From: Anaerolineales bacterium
GTDB lineage: Bacteria; Chloroflexota; Anaerolineae; Anaerolineales; Villigracilaceae
Length of the DNA stretch: 64,000 nt
Assembly: GCA_020060625.1 (NCBI GenBank)
Contig: JAGUZU010000016.1
Coordinates: 101,728 to 165,727, forward strand
Reading direction: 5' to 3'
Part shown: in pieces, positions 28,142-36,703 of the stretch
How the letters are laid out: the number at the start of each line of letters is the position of its first letter
How positions within the stretch are numbered: the first letter of the stretch is position 1
Program-made: the position numbers and the translations under genes
Notes under the pieces: model-generated
Databases searched by the model: none
What the model was told of the DNA's origin: nothing
The model's input: only the letters and a program-made list of their open reading frames with translations

Positions 28142-28642
28142 CTATTTCAACTCCCACTCAAAGACGCGTGATGGTGCGTCCACGTCGATAATCGTGAGGA
28201 TCAATTTGGTCGCGCCTTCCAGAATGGGTTTTTCATCCACCATTGCGGGGAAGATTAACTTACCTTCCACATGATGTCCGCCACGCGGCGCATCCCAAAG
28301 CGCGGAAGGGACGGTGATGCCTGTATCCGTGCTGAGGGTTGATACGGTTGCCAAATCCATGCTGAGGTCAATGGAATGGGTGGTGAGAACAATGTCAAAT
28401 GCAAGCGTATCGGCGGAGACGGTGTAATCGGGCGGTGTCACTTCGAAGATGATCGCACCCTGGGCGTCGGTGCGGGTGGCAGAGTCAAGATTGGGGGTGG
28501 ATTCATTTGTCGAAGCAGGATCAGGCTCGATGTCGGATTGAGGCGGGGCGTCGTCCTGAGCCTGTCGAAGGGTCTTCGTCGCGGAACATGCGCTAAGTAT
28601 GAGAGCCAAAAGCAGCAGGGCGGGAATAAAGAGTCGTTTCAT
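28142..28642 (-). CDS. Secreted lipoprotein of unknown function
   Basis: This 166-residue protein has a lipobox (LALILSACSAT) and a short acidic linker. A beta-sandwich-like domain follows (IIFEVTPPDYTVSADTLAFDIVLTTHSIDLSMDLATVSTL), ending in TKLILTIIDVDAPSRVFEWELK. Conserved HSIDL and GGHHVEGKLIF may bind metal. The linker TLRQAQDDAPP is encoded by a short dispersed-repeat-like sequence. It overlaps the upstream membrane gene by 4 nt and precedes the Rieske gene. Confidence 0.8.
   Translation of the reverse strand: MKRLFIPALLLLALILSACSATKTLRQAQDDAPPQSDIEPDPASTNESTPNLDSATRTDAQGAIIFEVTPPDYTVSADTLAFDIVLTTHSIDLSMDLATVSTLSTDTGITVPSALWDAPRGGHHVEGKLIFPAMVDEKPILEGATKLILTIIDVDAPSRVFEWELK
28554..28573. 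repeat. Short dispersed-repeat-like sequence within a coding region
   Basis: The minus-strand sequence CCCTTCGACAGGCTCAGGAC encodes TLRQAQD in the linker of the lipoprotein. From memory this motif recurs in many unrelated genomes as an interspersed element; only one copy was noticed here. Confidence 0.4.
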
Positions 28643-29115
28643 TTTGTCTCCAGGGGGACGGGTTGAAGTTTTTGTCGTTCACGATACAGCACAAAGAGCA
28701 TGACGCCGATGCCGATCAAGTTCATGGCAAGCCCAACCAGCATGAAAGGACGTTGATAGCGCGTGAGGAAACTCGCCGCAGCGCTTAATCCAAGAATGGG
28801 CAATACGTCTGTCACATGATGAATGCAGCAGGCGACCATCGCCGTGGCGGAAGTGCCGCCGCTTGTGCCCATTAGCGCACCCGTGTGTGCGGTGGAGGTG
28901 ACAGGAATGAACAACCGAAAACGGAGGATGGAATACAACGCAGCTTGAATACCAAAGCCGAGGATGATCGGAATCACATAGGCGCGGTCACGGGCAAACT
29001 GGGATGTGGCATACTCCCAGCCCTGCGCCCAGGTGAGGATGCCGAAGTAGAACGCGGCGATAAAAACCGAGCCAAGCAGGAAAGATACAAGTGGGATGAG
29101 ATAACGCTTCACCAT
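28639..29115 (-). CDS. Four-helix membrane protein with ACCIHH motif
   Basis: This 158-residue protein has four predicted helices. A small-residue loop (GALMGTSGGTSATAMVACCIHHVTDVLPILG) places two adjacent Cys and two His at the membrane face, suggesting transient metal or thiol binding. It recalls metal-transport or cytochrome-biogenesis membrane proteins, but I cannot name the family. GGAG precedes the ATG. It leads the minus-strand unit membrane protein, lipoprotein, Rieske, YkuD. Confidence 0.8.
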   Translation of the reverse strand: MVKRYLIPLVSFLLGSVFIAAFYFGILTWAQGWEYATSQFARDRAYVIPIILGFGIQAALYSILRFRLFIPVTSTAHTGALMGTSGGTSATAMVACCIHHVTDVLPILGLSAAASFLTRYQRPFMLVGLAMNLIGIGVMLFVLYRERQKLQPVPLETK

Positions 29116-29185
29116 TAATCTCCTTTGTTCACATCATAGCCTCCGGGCATTCACGCGTCTTGCGCCAGATGGCGGTTGAAGTGAA

Positions 29186-29201
29186 TAGGCATTAATGCCT
29201 A
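29186..29201. promoter_or_regulatory. Palindromic operator-like site A
   Basis: TAGGCAT-TA-ATGCCTA is a perfect 7-2-7 palindrome in the divergent gap between the membrane protein gene (start 29115) and the YHS gene (29271). It matches sites at 30784, 31240, 36605, 38655, 52357 and 61459. Confidence 0.65.
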
Positions 29202-29270
29202 CCGATTTCTTCACGTGTTCTTTACAATGATTTGATAGGATGGCGGATGATAAAGGAGATTGAAATTCGT

Positions 29271-29483
29271 ATGAATGATTTCAACATGAAAAAATTCGTC
29301 CATTTGCAGGGGCAGTCCTTTGAACTCGATCCTGTTTGTGGGATGAAGGTGGATCCACAAGCGCCGCCATTCCAGGTGGAGTTCCGGGGCAAAAAATATT
29401 ATTTTTGCTCAAAGGCATGCAAGCACATTTTCGAGCGAATGCCCGAAAAATATCTTAAATCTGATCAGGACGCACAACTGTAA
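29271..29483 (+). CDS. YHS-domain protein
   Basis: This 70-residue protein carries one YHS metal-binding module: DPVCGMKVDPQAPPF, then FRGKKYYFCSKACKHIFERMPEKYL. The Cys of DPVCGM and the C-x3-C pair are probable metal ligands. Earlier in-frame ATG codons exist at 29247; the chosen one lies 12 nt after AAAGGAG. It is one of five YHS modules encoded in this block and may shuttle copper or iron in the cytoplasm. Confidence 0.85.
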   Translation: MNDFNMKKFVHLQGQSFELDPVCGMKVDPQAPPFQVEFRGKKYYFCSKACKHIFERMPEKYLKSDQDAQL

Positions 29484-29605
29484 AATCTTTGAGTAAATGG
29501 GACATAGATCGTTGTATTAGGCGATTCTGCGTATGGTCAACTCCATAGTGTGTGCTGTATAAGAACGGACGATATTCAGTTACCAACCTAAAGGAGTTGA
29601 GATTA

Positions 29606-30727
29606 ATGAAACGATCCAGGATTTTTAAAGCAACCATTCCGTTGCTAGTTGCCACGGTCTTTTTGACCGCATGTGGCAGCAAGGTGACCCAGCCGCCTGC
29701 GACAGACTCGCCAGCCCAGGAGCCGACCCCGATGCAACCGATGGCAGCTGTGCAGGGGACAATATGGGTTGCGGATGAGGAAGGGAACAGCATCACCGTG
29801 ATCGATGCAGGGACGAATCAAGTCCTGACCACGCTTGCTGGAGTTGAGGGCGCCCACAATTTGCAGATTGCCCCGGATGGCAAAACCGTCTGGGCGGTGA
29901 GCGGGCACGATTCGCTGGCAATCATGCTGGATGCAGCCACCTTTGAAGTTCATGGGGTGGTGCCGACCGGGATGATGCCAGCGCATATCGTACTTACGCC
30001 CGATGGAAAAAAGGCGTATGTCAGCAACGGCGAGGATAATACTGTCACCGTGATCGACGTGGATGCGATGTCCGCGATTGCCACGATCCCTGTCGGGGCG
30101 TATCCGCACGGCTTGCGCGTCAGCCCGGATGGAAAGTGGGTTTATGTCGCCAACGCCAAATCCACCACCTTAAGCGTCATCGATGTTGCCCAGGATGTGA
30201 AGACGGCGGACATTGAAGTTGGAGAGCGCCCTGTGCAGGTGGGTTTCTCGCCGGATGGGATGATGATTTACTTTTCCCTCAATGGCGAAAATGCCCTTGG
30301 CAGGGTGGACGTTGCTACGGGTGAGTTGGTTGGCAAAGTGACAGTGGGCGCGGGTCCGATACAGGTTTTTGTAACACCGGACAATAGATATGTTTTGGTC
30401 GCCAACCAGGGAACTGAGGAAACACCCAGCACCACTGTTTCGATTGTCGATGTCGCCGACTTCGAAGTGGTCGCAACCGTTGAAACAGGGCAGGGCGCGC
30501 ATGGAGTCGTGATAGACCCGTCGAGCCAATATGCTTATATTTCGAACATCTATGAAGATACGGTGTCGGTGATCGATCTTGGGAGTCAGAGTGTCATCGC
30601 AACCATTCCGACCGGTGATGCCCCCAATGGCATTAGTTTTTCGCCGCTCCCCGCGCCAGCGGATGTCCCTGCGGAAATCCAACTTGAAGTCCCCGAGGCT
30701 GACATGATGAATATGCCCATGCCATAA
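29606..30727 (+). CDS. YncE-like beta-propeller lipoprotein
   Basis: This 373-residue protein has a lipobox (VFLTACGSK) and six to seven repeats of the pattern T-V-x-V-I-D-x-x-x-x-x-V-x-A-T-I-P-V-G, the 40-residue blades of a YVTN/NHL propeller. Blades include NTVTVIDVDAMSAIATIPVGAYP and DTVSVIDLGSQSVIATIPTGDAP. The tail MMNMPMP is Met-rich. Such propellers dock electron-transfer or cell-surface partners. AAGGAG lies 10 nt before the ATG; the frame opens earlier but has no signal there. Confidence 0.9.
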   Translation: MKRSRIFKATIPLLVATVFLTACGSKVTQPPATDSPAQEPTPMQPMAAVQGTIWVADEEGNSITVIDAGTNQVLTTLAGVEGAHNLQIAPDGKTVWAVSGHDSLAIMLDAATFEVHGVVPTGMMPAHIVLTPDGKKAYVSNGEDNTVTVIDVDAMSAIATIPVGAYPHGLRVSPDGKWVYVANAKSTTLSVIDVAQDVKTADIEVGERPVQVGFSPDGMMIYFSLNGENALGRVDVATGELVGKVTVGAGPIQVFVTPDNRYVLVANQGTEETPSTTVSIVDVADFEVVATVETGQGAHGVVIDPSSQYAYISNIYEDTVSVIDLGSQSVIATIPTGDAPNGISFSPLPAPADVPAEIQLEVPEADMMNMPMP

Positions 30728-30750
30728 TGGTCCAAAGTTTGCAACCAAAT

Positions 30751-30779
30751 AATTCCCCTGTCGCGCTGACAGGGGAATT
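30751..30779 (+). terminator. Terminator after the propeller gene
   Basis: AATTCCCCTGTC pairs with GACAGGGGAATT around loop GCGCT, followed by a short A/T-rich tail. Confidence 0.75.
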
Positions 30780-30783
30780 ATTA

Positions 30784-30799
30784 TAGGCAATATTGCCTA
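30784..30799. promoter_or_regulatory. Palindromic operator-like site B
   Basis: TAGGCAA-TA-TTGCCTA is identical to site C at 31240 and lies 80 nt before the Cys-rich protein start. Confidence 0.7.
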
Positions 30800-30878
30800 A
30801 GCCTGAATACGCCACGCGGCTCTCAAGACTTTTCAGGATCGTGCCTACAATGGGGGCATCCAATGATAGAGGCGTTCC

Positions 30879-31232
30879 ATGACCACACCTTCCTTCCTGA
30901 CTGTTGACCTGCCCTGCGAAGTGGCTTTGCAGGCGGCGAAGAAAAAATTATCGCAGACTGGTTTGCGGGCTTTGCAAACCTTTGACCTGCACACGGCGAG
31001 GCATACCCAGCAGGATTGCCCCTGCCCAAATCACGGCACAGCGGACTGCGATTGCCAGATGATCGTGCTGATGGTCTATGGCGAGACCCCCGAGCCTGCT
31101 GCCTTGATCCTGCACGGAAGCGACGGACAGACGCGCTTTTCCATTGCCGATGACCCAAGCCAAAAGGCAGACAGAAGACTGGTTGCCTCCATCAAGGAGG
31201 CATTGGATATCAAGTCGGCAGTATCTGTGTAA
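30879..31232 (+). CDS. Cys-rich soluble protein of unknown function
   Basis: This 117-residue protein starts SFLTVDLPCEVALQAAKKKLSQTGLRALQTFDLHTA, a ferredoxin-like beta-alpha-beta pattern. The most striking segment is DCPCPNHGTADCDCQM, with four Cys and one His in 15 residues, then IVLMVYG. This looks like a metal site on a DUF302- or HMA-like fold. It stands alone between two copies of the same palindrome (30784 and 31240), which suggests it is part of the metal regulon. No named family was recognised. Confidence 0.75.
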   Translation: MTTPSFLTVDLPCEVALQAAKKKLSQTGLRALQTFDLHTARHTQQDCPCPNHGTADCDCQMIVLMVYGETPEPAALILHGSDGQTRFSIADDPSQKADRRLVASIKEALDIKSAVSV

Positions 31233-31239
31233 CATGACA

Positions 31240-31279
31240 TAGGCAATATTGCCTATGCTTTCCCGCGTCAAATTGCGCT
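31240..31279 (+). promoter_or_regulatory. Operator-like site C with spaced TGCGCT element
   Basis: TAGGCAA-TA-TTGCCTA (31240-31255) is followed after exactly 18 nt by TGCGCT (31274-31279). The element sits 59 nt before the multicopper oxidase start. Confidence 0.72.
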
Positions 31280-31337
31280 GGATTGACCAAGGGGAAATCC
31301 TTATATTCAACCACTATTCCAACTTTGCAGAGGAACC

Positions 31338-32417
31338 ATGATAAAGAAAATCATGTTTTTTACAATTACAAGTCTGGCATTAATCTTATCTGCTTGCGCG
31401 CCCGCCACAACATCCAACGGAGACATGCCGATGAACAATGGCAATTCCGGGATGATGGATGTGACCGCCACCCCGGGCAGTATGATGATGGACAATCCGG
31501 AGGCGGCTCATATGATGGAGCCGATCACTGCGCCAAACGTCCAGCCCGCCACTGAATCCGAAGGCGGACAACCCCTGGAGTATCGCGTAGAGGATGGCAT
31601 AAAGGTATTCGAGTTGACAACAAAAGCCGTCCAATGGGAAATTCTGGACGGTGTGACCGTCACCGCCTTCACATATAACGGAACCGTGCCCGGACCGATG
31701 ATCCGCGTGACCCAGGGCGATCAGGTTCGAATCATTGTCAAGAACGAACTGCCTGATCCGACCACGATCCACTGGCATGGCGTGGAAGTTCCTAACGCAA
31801 TGGACGGCGTACCGGGAGTTACCCAGGATCCGATCCAGCCGGGCGAGACCTTTACTTATGAATTCACTGCCAAGCCGGCAGGAACCTTTATGTATCATTC
31901 CCATTATGAAGGGGATGTTCAGGTGGGTGCCGGGCTGTATGCGCCGTTCATTATTGACCCGAAGGAACCGGAAGCCAATCCACCCGTGGTGGATAAGACC
32001 CTGATGATCTCGGAATGGCGCATGACCGACGGGCAGACGTTTGCTGCCATGCCGATGGGCGGGATGGAACCCAATTATTTTACGATCAACGGTAAATCCT
32101 TCCCTGCCACGGAAACCATCACAGTCAAGAAAGGCGATCTGGTCCGCCTGCGTTTCATTGCGATTGGTCAGTTCATCCACCCCATGCATCTGCATGGAGT
32201 ACCCTTCAAGATCGTGGCGACTGATGGGCATCCTGTCCCTGAGGCGGCGCAGTTGACCAAGGACACGGTCAGCGTTGCCCCGGGTGAACGATATGACATT
32301 GAGTTCGTCGCCACTGAGACCGGTCAATGGATGCTGCACTGTCACATCCTGCACCACACCACCAACGACAACGTCGAGCCGGGCGGCTTGATGTTGATGA
32401 TCGAAGTCGTTGAATAA
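31338..32417 (+). CDS. Two-domain multicopper oxidase, lipoprotein
   Basis: This 359-residue exported protein has a lipobox (LILSACAP), an 80-residue Met-rich linker (MPMNNGNSGMMD, GSMMMDNPEAAHMM) and two cupredoxin domains. Copper motifs are TIHWHGVE near residue 145, MYHSHYEGD, HPMHLHGVPF and HCHILHHTTND. The set supports type 1 copper and a trinuclear or type 2 centre, as in two-domain laccases or nitrite-reductase-like oxidases. Met-rich linkers are typical of copper-tolerance oxidases. It heads a tight run through FixH-like, DUF3105 and DUF2085 genes to a two-component pair. Confidence 0.93.
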   Translation: MIKKIMFFTITSLALILSACAPATTSNGDMPMNNGNSGMMDVTATPGSMMMDNPEAAHMMEPITAPNVQPATESEGGQPLEYRVEDGIKVFELTTKAVQWEILDGVTVTAFTYNGTVPGPMIRVTQGDQVRIIVKNELPDPTTIHWHGVEVPNAMDGVPGVTQDPIQPGETFTYEFTAKPAGTFMYHSHYEGDVQVGAGLYAPFIIDPKEPEANPPVVDKTLMISEWRMTDGQTFAAMPMGGMEPNYFTINGKSFPATETITVKKGDLVRLRFIAIGQFIHPMHLHGVPFKIVATDGHPVPEAAQLTKDTVSVAPGERYDIEFVATETGQWMLHCHILHHTTNDNVEPGGLMLMIEVVE

Positions 32418-32441
32418 AAATACTCAAGGAGAGAGTAAAAA

Positions 32442-32843
32442 ATGCGAAAGTTGTTTTTTATCAGTATGTTCGTTTTAGCGGCAGTCGTGCTGGCGGCTTG
32501 TGGCAGTTCCGCACAGCCCGCCGCCCCGGTTGAGTCTGTATCATCGAACGAGGTCAATATCCAGGTGGAGTCCAATCCCAGCCCTGCCATGATGGGCGAC
32601 ATGGAATTGCTTCTGGTCATTACGGACGGAAACGGCAATCCCATTGAAGGCGCGACTGTGGATGTCTCTGCCGATCATACCGACATGACCGGCATGGGCA
32701 TGAGCGGTGCCGCCACCGACCAAGGCGGCGGAAGATATTCCATCAACGCCAATTTCAGCATGAGCGGTAATTGGAAACTGACCGTGTATGTCCGCAAGGA
32801 TGGCTTGGATTACAAGGAAGATATTGAGTTCACGGTTCAATAA
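32442..32843 (+). CDS. FixH/YtkA-like lipoprotein
   Basis: This 133-residue lipoprotein (VVLAACGSS lipobox) has one Ig-like beta sandwich of the FixH/YtkA type: ELLLVITDGNGNPIEGATVDVSADHTDMTGMGMSG and GGGRYSINANFSMSGNWKLTVYVRKDG. A Met-rich loop could bind Cu(I). It is encoded 24 nt after the multicopper oxidase and may deliver or remove copper. AAGGAGAGAG precedes the ATG. Confidence 0.85.
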   Translation: MRKLFFISMFVLAAVVLAACGSSAQPAAPVESVSSNEVNIQVESNPSPAMMGDMELLLVITDGNGNPIEGATVDVSADHTDMTGMGMSGAATDQGGGRYSINANFSMSGNWKLTVYVRKDGLDYKEDIEFTVQ

Positions 32844-32852
32844 GGAGTCATC

Positions 32853-32887
32853 GCAAGCAGGCGTCACATCGGGTGATGCCTGCTTGC
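32853..32887 (+). terminator. Intergenic hairpin, possible attenuator
   Basis: GCAAGCAGGC pairs with GCCTGCTTGC, a 10-bp stem with a 15-nt loop, between the FixH-like and DUF3105 genes. There is no immediate T run, so it may be a processing or stability element. Confidence 0.55.
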
Positions 32888-32906
32888 CAGCCGACAGGAT
32901 TATTTT

Positions 32907-33485
32907 ATGAACAATAAACAAAGACGAGAACACATTCGACAAAGAGGCAAAAAACAAAAACTGCTCTCAGGGATCATTGGGAGTGGGATTGGACTTGCCG
33001 TGTTGACAATCCTTGGCGTCATGGTCTGGCAGGGAATCAGACCGGCGGCGGGGGAGGCTGTTACCATCATGAAGAGCGATCCACATCTTCCCACCGACTC
33101 TGATCCGGGGCAATATAATTCCGACCCGCCAACTTCCGGTTTGCATTACGCCACCGAAGCGCAGGCGGGATTTTATGATGAGAATATCTATACCTATCCT
33201 GCCGGTTATCTTGTCCACAACCTGGAGCATGGATATGTGATCATCTGGTACAACTGCGACCTGTTGGATGAGACGGGTTGCGCAGCGTTGAAATCGCAAA
33301 TCCGCACGGTTATGGATGACCTGGGTGGCGTGAAGTTGATCGCCTATCCTTGGAATTCCATTGATGTTCCGGTGGCGATGACTTCCTGGGGTCGGATTCA
33401 AAAGTTCGAGGTCTTCGACATGGAACAAGCCAAAGCCTTTTACCGCGCCAACCTAAATCGCGCGCCTGAGCCGAATGCCCCATGA
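32907..33485 (+). CDS. DUF3105 membrane-anchored protein
   Basis: This 192-residue protein has a basic N-terminus (NNKQRREHIRQRGKKQK), one membrane helix and an extracytoplasmic DUF3105 domain. Family marks are YNSDPPTSGLHYATEAQAGFYDE, LVHNLEHGYVIIWYNC and KLIAYPWNSIDVPVAMTSWGRI. The conserved His residues (GLHY, HNLEHG) suggest metal binding. Function is unknown, but it often accompanies copper and redox genes. It lies between the FixH-like and DUF2085 genes. Confidence 0.88.
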   Translation: MNNKQRREHIRQRGKKQKLLSGIIGSGIGLAVLTILGVMVWQGIRPAAGEAVTIMKSDPHLPTDSDPGQYNSDPPTSGLHYATEAQAGFYDENIYTYPAGYLVHNLEHGYVIIWYNCDLLDETGCAALKSQIRTVMDDLGGVKLIAYPWNSIDVPVAMTSWGRIQKFEVFDMEQAKAFYRANLNRAPEPNAP

Positions 33486-33494
33486 TGGAATGAA

Positions 33495-34265
33495 ATGCAA
33501 ACAACCAGTTTGAATGCCCCCAAAATTACGAATGTCTTTCAGTGGATAAGCGCCCATTGGTTCGCCGTCTTTCTGACAATCTACGGCTTGTGGGTGTTTG
33601 TCCCCTTCCTTGCGCCTGTCTTTATGCAATTGGGCTGGACAGGCGCGGGTAAGGCGGTTTATTTCATTTATTCGTTTTTCTGTCACCAGCTTCCCGAGCG
33701 CTCCTTCTTTTGGTTCGGCGAGAAGGCGATGTATTCGTTGGGAGAAATACAAGCCGTGTGGGAAAATACCAGCAATCCCATGATCCTGCGGCAGTTCATC
33801 GGCAATGAAACGATGGGTTGGAAGGTGGCATGGTCCGACCGCATGATTTCCTTCTATACCAGTGTCTGGGTTTTTTCCGTCTTGTGGTATCCATTCCGAC
33901 ATCGAATAAAGACTCTGAATTGGTGGAGATTTGCATTGCTCCTGCTGCCGATGGCGTTGGATGGTGGCACACACGCGATCAGCGACCTGGCTGGCATCGG
34001 GAACGGATTCCGTGATACAAATGCATGGCTGGCGGTGTTGACGAATAACGCCTTCCCTGCTACCTTTTATGCAGGTGACGCGCTTGGCTCGTTCAACTCG
34101 CTCATGCGCTTCATTACCGGATTTTTAGCGGGTCTTGCCATCGTCTGGCTTGCCTTTCCGTATATGTATCAAACCCAAGACTACAGCCAACAACTGGATG
34201 AATTAAATTATGCCAAAGTCATCGAGCAAATCAAAGCCCAAAATACGCATTCTCCTGGCGGATGA
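33495..34265 (+). CDS. DUF2085 polytopic membrane protein
   Basis: This 256-residue protein has five or six helices. The family motif SFFCHQLPERSFFWFGEKAMY follows the second helix, and LPMALDGGTHAISDLAGI is the second conserved loop. The charged and His/Cys residues within the membrane suggest a metal or thiol role; no activity is established. Its 3' end overlaps the response-regulator start by 56 nt. Confidence 0.88.
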   Translation: MQTTSLNAPKITNVFQWISAHWFAVFLTIYGLWVFVPFLAPVFMQLGWTGAGKAVYFIYSFFCHQLPERSFFWFGEKAMYSLGEIQAVWENTSNPMILRQFIGNETMGWKVAWSDRMISFYTSVWVFSVLWYPFRHRIKTLNWWRFALLLLPMALDGGTHAISDLAGIGNGFRDTNAWLAVLTNNAFPATFYAGDALGSFNSLMRFITGFLAGLAIVWLAFPYMYQTQDYSQQLDELNYAKVIEQIKAQNTHSPGG

Positions 34266-34899
34266 CCACCACATTGTTCGTGCAGGGGTGAGGCAGCTCC
34301 TTGAGAGCGCGAGTGATCTTCAAGTCATTGCAGAGGCGGGGGATGGAGAAGAGGCGCAGTCACTCATCCAAAAACACAAACCCGATGTTGCTGTTTTGGA
34401 TATTCAAATGCCAAAAGCCAGCGGCATCGAAGTGACGCGCTGGGTACGGTCACAATTTCCTGAAGTGGGTGTGTTGATCCTGACCGCCTACGACGACGAT
34501 CCCTATGTGATGGCGGTTTTGCAGGCGGGTGCCAACGGCTACGTGCTCAAGACCGGGCAGGCGGATGAATTGATCCAGGCGGTGCGCGATGTCCATGAGG
34601 GCAAATCGGCGCTCGATTCTGTCATCGCGCGCAAATTGATGTCCACCATCTTCAAAGGAACTGAAAAAAAGATCGTCGAACCATTGACCGACCGTGAACT
34701 GGATGTGCTTCGTCTCACCGCCAAAGGGTTTACCAATAAAGCCATCGGTGTGCAACTCAGCATCAGCGACCGCACGGTGCAGGGACATCTCGCGCATATT
34801 TTTGCCAAACTACAAGCCAACAGCCGCACGGAAGCGGTCATGCGCGGGGTGGCGCTGGGCTTGATTTCGCAAAGCTCAGGTAATATTACAGAAGAATGA
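34210..34899 (+). CDS. NarL/LuxR-family response regulator
   Basis: This 229-residue protein has a receiver domain (LLADDHHIVRAG, phospho-Asp in VAVLDIQMP near residue 63, LTAYDDD, LKTGQADEL) and a C-terminal LuxR-type helix-turn-helix (LTDRELDVLRLTAKGFTNKAIGVQLSISDRTVQGHLAHIFAKL). Its stop overlaps the kinase start by 4 nt, so they form one system. NarL-type proteins bind 7-2-7 inverted repeats, the spacing of the TAGGCA palindromes found nearby, so it is the leading candidate regulator of this block (inference). Confidence 0.93.
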   Translation: MPKSSSKSKPKIRILLADDHHIVRAGVRQLLESASDLQVIAEAGDGEEAQSLIQKHKPDVAVLDIQMPKASGIEVTRWVRSQFPEVGVLILTAYDDDPYVMAVLQAGANGYVLKTGQADELIQAVRDVHEGKSALDSVIARKLMSTIFKGTEKKIVEPLTDRELDVLRLTAKGFTNKAIGVQLSISDRTVQGHLAHIFAKLQANSRTEAVMRGVALGLISQSSGNITEE

Positions 34900-36590
34900 A
34901 ACGACTCCTGCCAGGCTGGCGCGGTCTGACGCAACTCTTTGCGGTCACGGTTCTGCCGCTGACACTTTTGCTGTTATTCATTGCGTTTGGCGGGGTCAAC
35001 ATGCACCAGCAGGACATGCGCACCCTGGTCGGGGAGCGCGACGAGCGCGCGGTACAGTCCGCCGCTGCCGCTTTACAATCCGAACTTCACCACCGCATGG
35101 CGACCATCACGAGCATGGCGGTGCTGGCATCCGAGGACATCTCCTTCAAGGATATATTTGCCACCACCAATGACCTGGCAAAGGATTTCAACGGGGGAAT
35201 CGCTTTTCTGAATACGGACGGGCATCTGATCGAGAAAACGGATAACGACAGATTTTGGGGATGGGTGTCGCAAAATCCAAATTCCATCAAACTCGCTTCC
35301 TCCTCAGACCCCGAACCTGTTTTCTCCGACCCAATCCTTGACCCCAACTCAAACCAACTCTTTGTCATCATCTCAGCCTATTCTGTTTCCCGCGACGTGA
35401 TCGTCGCCGGCGCATTTTCGCCCGAGGCGCTTGCATCCGAAACCCTGACGCCCACCTATCCGGCAGGCAGTCATGTGACCATCTATTTATTGGATAATTC
35501 CCGTCGTCTGCTGTTTGTCAGCGGTACGCTTGAGCAGGAAAGTCTGGAGGCAGATCATCCCGGAGTGATGGAAGCTCTGGGCGGCAGAAGCGGCGTTCTC
35601 TATGTGAAGAAGGATGCAACCGAACACGTGGTTGCTTACAGCCCGATCGAGGCGGCAGGCTGGGCGTTGATCACAGAAGAGGAATGGGAAATGGTGATCA
35701 GTCCCTCCCTGCAATTGACGCAGATGGCTCCATTGGTTGTTGTACCCGCATTTATTCTTGCGTTGATCGCCATCTGGTTCGGCGCAAAACAGATCGTTCA
35801 GCCCTTGCAAAGACTTGAGTCCAAGGCGGCGGCGCTGGCATGGGGAAATTTTGAAGCCATTAAAGAACCGGTTGGTGGCATTTCCGAGGTACAGCATCTT
35901 CAAATGGAATTGACCGAAATGTCCCGCAAGGTGCAGGCGGCTCAGGACGGATTGCATGATTACATCGGTGCGATCACTTCGGCGCAGGAGGAGGAGCGGA
36001 CGCGTCTCGCGCGTGAATTGCACGATGACACCATTCAGGCGGTCATTGCCCTGAAACAAAGGGTGCAACTGGCGCAAAAATCGATCAAGGATCAAAATGG
36101 GAAACAATCCCTCAGGGAACTTGAAAAGCTGGCAGAGCAAACCATTGAAAATCTCCGCCGCCTGACACGGGCGTTGCGTCCCATTTATCTCGAAGACCTG
36201 GGGCTGGTCACCGCGCTGGAAATGCTGGCGCGGGAGATCAGTCAGGGCGCTTCCCTGGTAGTGGAATTTCAAAAGACCGGCAATGAACGCCGACTCTCGC
36301 GCGAAACGGAGCTATCGCTGTATCGTATTGCGCAGGAGGCGCTCAACAATGTGGTCAAACATTCCAAGGCGACCCGCGCTGACCTGTCCATTCGTTATGC
36401 TGATTCAGAAATAATCCTGATAATCACAGACAATGGCAATGGCTTCACCGCTCCTGCCAGCCCGACTGAATTTGCTACCAAGGGTCACTTTGGGTTGTTG
36501 GGCATCCATGAACGCGCAGATTTGATTGGGGCAAAGCTGGATATTGAATCTACTTTGGGAAAAGGAACAAGTCTAAAAGTCCGATTGTGA
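34896..36590 (+). CDS. Membrane sensor histidine kinase (HisKA_3)
   Basis: This 564-residue kinase has an N-terminal helix, an extracytoplasmic Cache-like sensor of about 250 residues (VQSAAAALQSELHHRM to AGWALITEEEWEM), a second helix and a HAMP linker. The cytoplasmic HisKA_3 domain follows with phospho-His in RLARELHDDTIQ near residue 370. A HATPase_c domain ends the protein (EALNNVVKHSKATRAD, ITDNGNGF, FGLLGIHERADLIGA). It is the NarX/LiaS type, cognate to the adjacent regulator. The signal is unknown; the context suggests metal or redox stress. Confidence 0.93.
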   Translation: MKRLLPGWRGLTQLFAVTVLPLTLLLLFIAFGGVNMHQQDMRTLVGERDERAVQSAAAALQSELHHRMATITSMAVLASEDISFKDIFATTNDLAKDFNGGIAFLNTDGHLIEKTDNDRFWGWVSQNPNSIKLASSSDPEPVFSDPILDPNSNQLFVIISAYSVSRDVIVAGAFSPEALASETLTPTYPAGSHVTIYLLDNSRRLLFVSGTLEQESLEADHPGVMEALGGRSGVLYVKKDATEHVVAYSPIEAAGWALITEEEWEMVISPSLQLTQMAPLVVVPAFILALIAIWFGAKQIVQPLQRLESKAAALAWGNFEAIKEPVGGISEVQHLQMELTEMSRKVQAAQDGLHDYIGAITSAQEEERTRLARELHDDTIQAVIALKQRVQLAQKSIKDQNGKQSLRELEKLAEQTIENLRRLTRALRPIYLEDLGLVTALEMLAREISQGASLVVEFQKTGNERRLSRETELSLYRIAQEALNNVVKHSKATRADLSIRYADSEIILIITDNGNGFTAPASPTEFATKGHFGLLGIHERADLIGAKLDIESTLGKGTSLKVRL

Positions 36591-36604
36591 AGCGATAAAA
36601 CTCA

Positions 36605-36644
36605 TAAGCCATTTCGCCTACCGACTTCCCCGCCATCCTGCGCT
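36605..36644 (+). promoter_or_regulatory. Operator-like site D with spaced TGCGCT element
   Basis: TAAGCCA-TT-TCGCCTA (36605-36620) is followed after 18 nt by TGCGCT (36639-36644). A hairpin TCCCCGCC/GGCGGGGA with inner CCTGC/GCAGG surrounds the second element. The ccdA-like gene starts 60 nt downstream. Confidence 0.65.
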
Positions 36645-36703
36645 CATGCAGGGGCGGGGATTTGCGTATCATGGTGTCATATTCTTATTAAACAGGAAGA
36701 TAT

